In this document: positions 63,631 through 64,000 of the stretch, one piece after another
Position numbering within the stretch: position 1 is the first letter of the stretch
How the letters are laid out: each line of letters starts with the position of its first letter
Assembly: GCF_015356755.1 (NCBI RefSeq)
Contig: NZ_JADFCO010000061.1
Coordinates: 1 to 64,000 of the forward strand
Source: Nonlabens antarcticus
GTDB lineage: Bacteria; Bacteroidota; Bacteroidia; Flavobacteriales; Flavobacteriaceae
Length of the DNA stretch: 64,000 nt
Direction of reading: 5' to 3'
Program-made: the position numbers and the translations under genes
The notes under the pieces: generated by a model
Told to the model about the DNA's origin: nothing
Database searches by the model: none
The model's input: the letters and a program-made list of their open reading frames with translations, nothing else

Positions 63631-63658
63631 TTGGCTTTTTAAAATTGCTCTATATTTG
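63631..63658 (+). promoter_or_regulatory. Bacteroidota-type promoter of tRNA-Arg
   Basis: TTG (63631-63633) and TATATTTG (63651-63658) are 17 bp apart, matching the -33 and -7 elements. Transcription would start about 25 bp before the tRNA. Confidence 0.8.
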
Positions 63659-63685
63659 CAACCGCTTTGAAAGAAGCTATTTTAC

Positions 63686-63759
<74 letters not shown>

Positions 63760-63760
63760 C

Positions 63761-63789
63761 AAAAATCCTCATCCTTGATGAGGATTTTT
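63761..63789 (+). terminator. Terminator of tRNA-Arg
   Basis: A 13-bp perfect stem, AAAAATCCTCATC against GATGAGGATTTTT, with a CTT loop and T run. Confidence 0.9.
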
Positions 63790-63866
63790 TATTTTAAAGA
63801 TATTTCCAACAGTTTTACCACTGATCTCAGTGAAGGATTGATTTTTTATGAGTAGGAATTGAATCT

Positions 63867-63882
63867 CGCTTTCGCGAAAGCG
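63867..63882. repeat. CGCTTTCGCGAAAGCG palindrome, copy 16
   Basis: Perfect copy between the tRNA terminator and the end of a leftward gene cut by the window edge. Confidence 0.95.
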
Positions 63883-63913
63883 AGCTAATTATCAAACCCT
63901 CAAATTTTAAAAT

Positions 63914-64000
63914 TTAGAGCTTATCTAAAACTGCTGGAATTAATCGTTGCACAAAGGAATTATTATAGAAAGCGCCGCTGCTGTTCGTCAACGCTATAAC
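63914..64000 (-). CDS. 3' end of a leftward gene cut by the window edge
   Basis: An open frame continues to the window end on the minus strand and stops with TAA at 63914-63916. The visible 28 residues begin VIALTNSSGAFYNN and end LIPAVLDKL. Too short to assign; the start of the gene is outside the window. Confidence 0.55.
   Translation of the reverse strand, partial: VIALTNSSGAFYNNSFVQRLIPAVLDKL

Overview
The window looks like chromosomal DNA of a marine-type member of the Bacteroidota, family Flavobacteriaceae. The supporting signs are AT-rich sequence, promoters with the TAnnTTTG -7 element instead of a sigma70 -10 box, a four-strand style mix of outer-membrane barrel proteins and lipoproteins, BshA, DUF5916, DUF6146/DUF6787-type and TIGR02757 proteins. 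A Nonlabens-like genus is my guess only. I see no rRNA, CRISPR array, prophage, plasmid origin or intact insertion sequence.

Layout. 0-4.7 kb: an EamA transporter facing a single-protein type IIG restriction-modification enzyme. 4.9-13.5 kb: envelope genes (LptD-like, amidase, MlaD-like) followed by a membrane Fe-S protein, a HAD protein, a CCG-domain protein and small membrane proteins. 13.5-22.8 kb: lipoprotein, GH3/serine-hydrolase fusion, BshA, an outer-membrane receptor-like barrel, RF2. 22.8-25.3 kb: three tandem 130-bp repeats beside a DUF559 nuclease, threonine aldolase, and short repeats. 25.3-31 kb: YbaB, oligopeptidase, and a cysteine-synthase-like/alpha-oxoamine-synthase pair that fits sulfonolipid (capnine) synthesis. 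31-50 kb: housekeeping genes (CorA, UvrA, ECF sigma factor, endonuclease III, Bcp, dihydroorotase-like, BatA, LolD, MsrA, FolE). 50.6-61.9 kb: a sulfur-handling region. 62-64 kb: DUF937, two small membrane/lipoproteins and tRNA-Arg(UCU).

The strongest result is a predicted sulfur regulon. A Crp/Fnr-type regulator with just three cysteines, all in one cluster, is followed by genes for a TauE/SafE exporter, a 1-Cys peroxiredoxin, a rhodanese, a CstB-like persulfide dioxygenase-rhodanese fusion and a two-part YeeE/YedE transporter. Four separate promoters carry a 14-bp site of the form GTAAC-N4-GTTAC. In all four the site centre lies exactly 33 bp upstream of the centre of a TAnnTTTG-like -7 box, which places it near -41, the class II activator position. 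A weaker site lies upstream of the regulator gene itself. Bacillithiol synthesis (BshA) and the sulfonolipid pair elsewhere in the window connect to the same sulfite/persulfide chemistry by inference.

The second striking result is a perfect 16-bp palindrome, CGCTTTCGCGAAAGCG. It occurs 16 times including near-copies, between genes and inside genes in all three reading frames. The spacing is too even for chance: the 15 intervals run from 2.75 to 6.8 kb, and about half should be shorter than 2.75 kb if placement were random.
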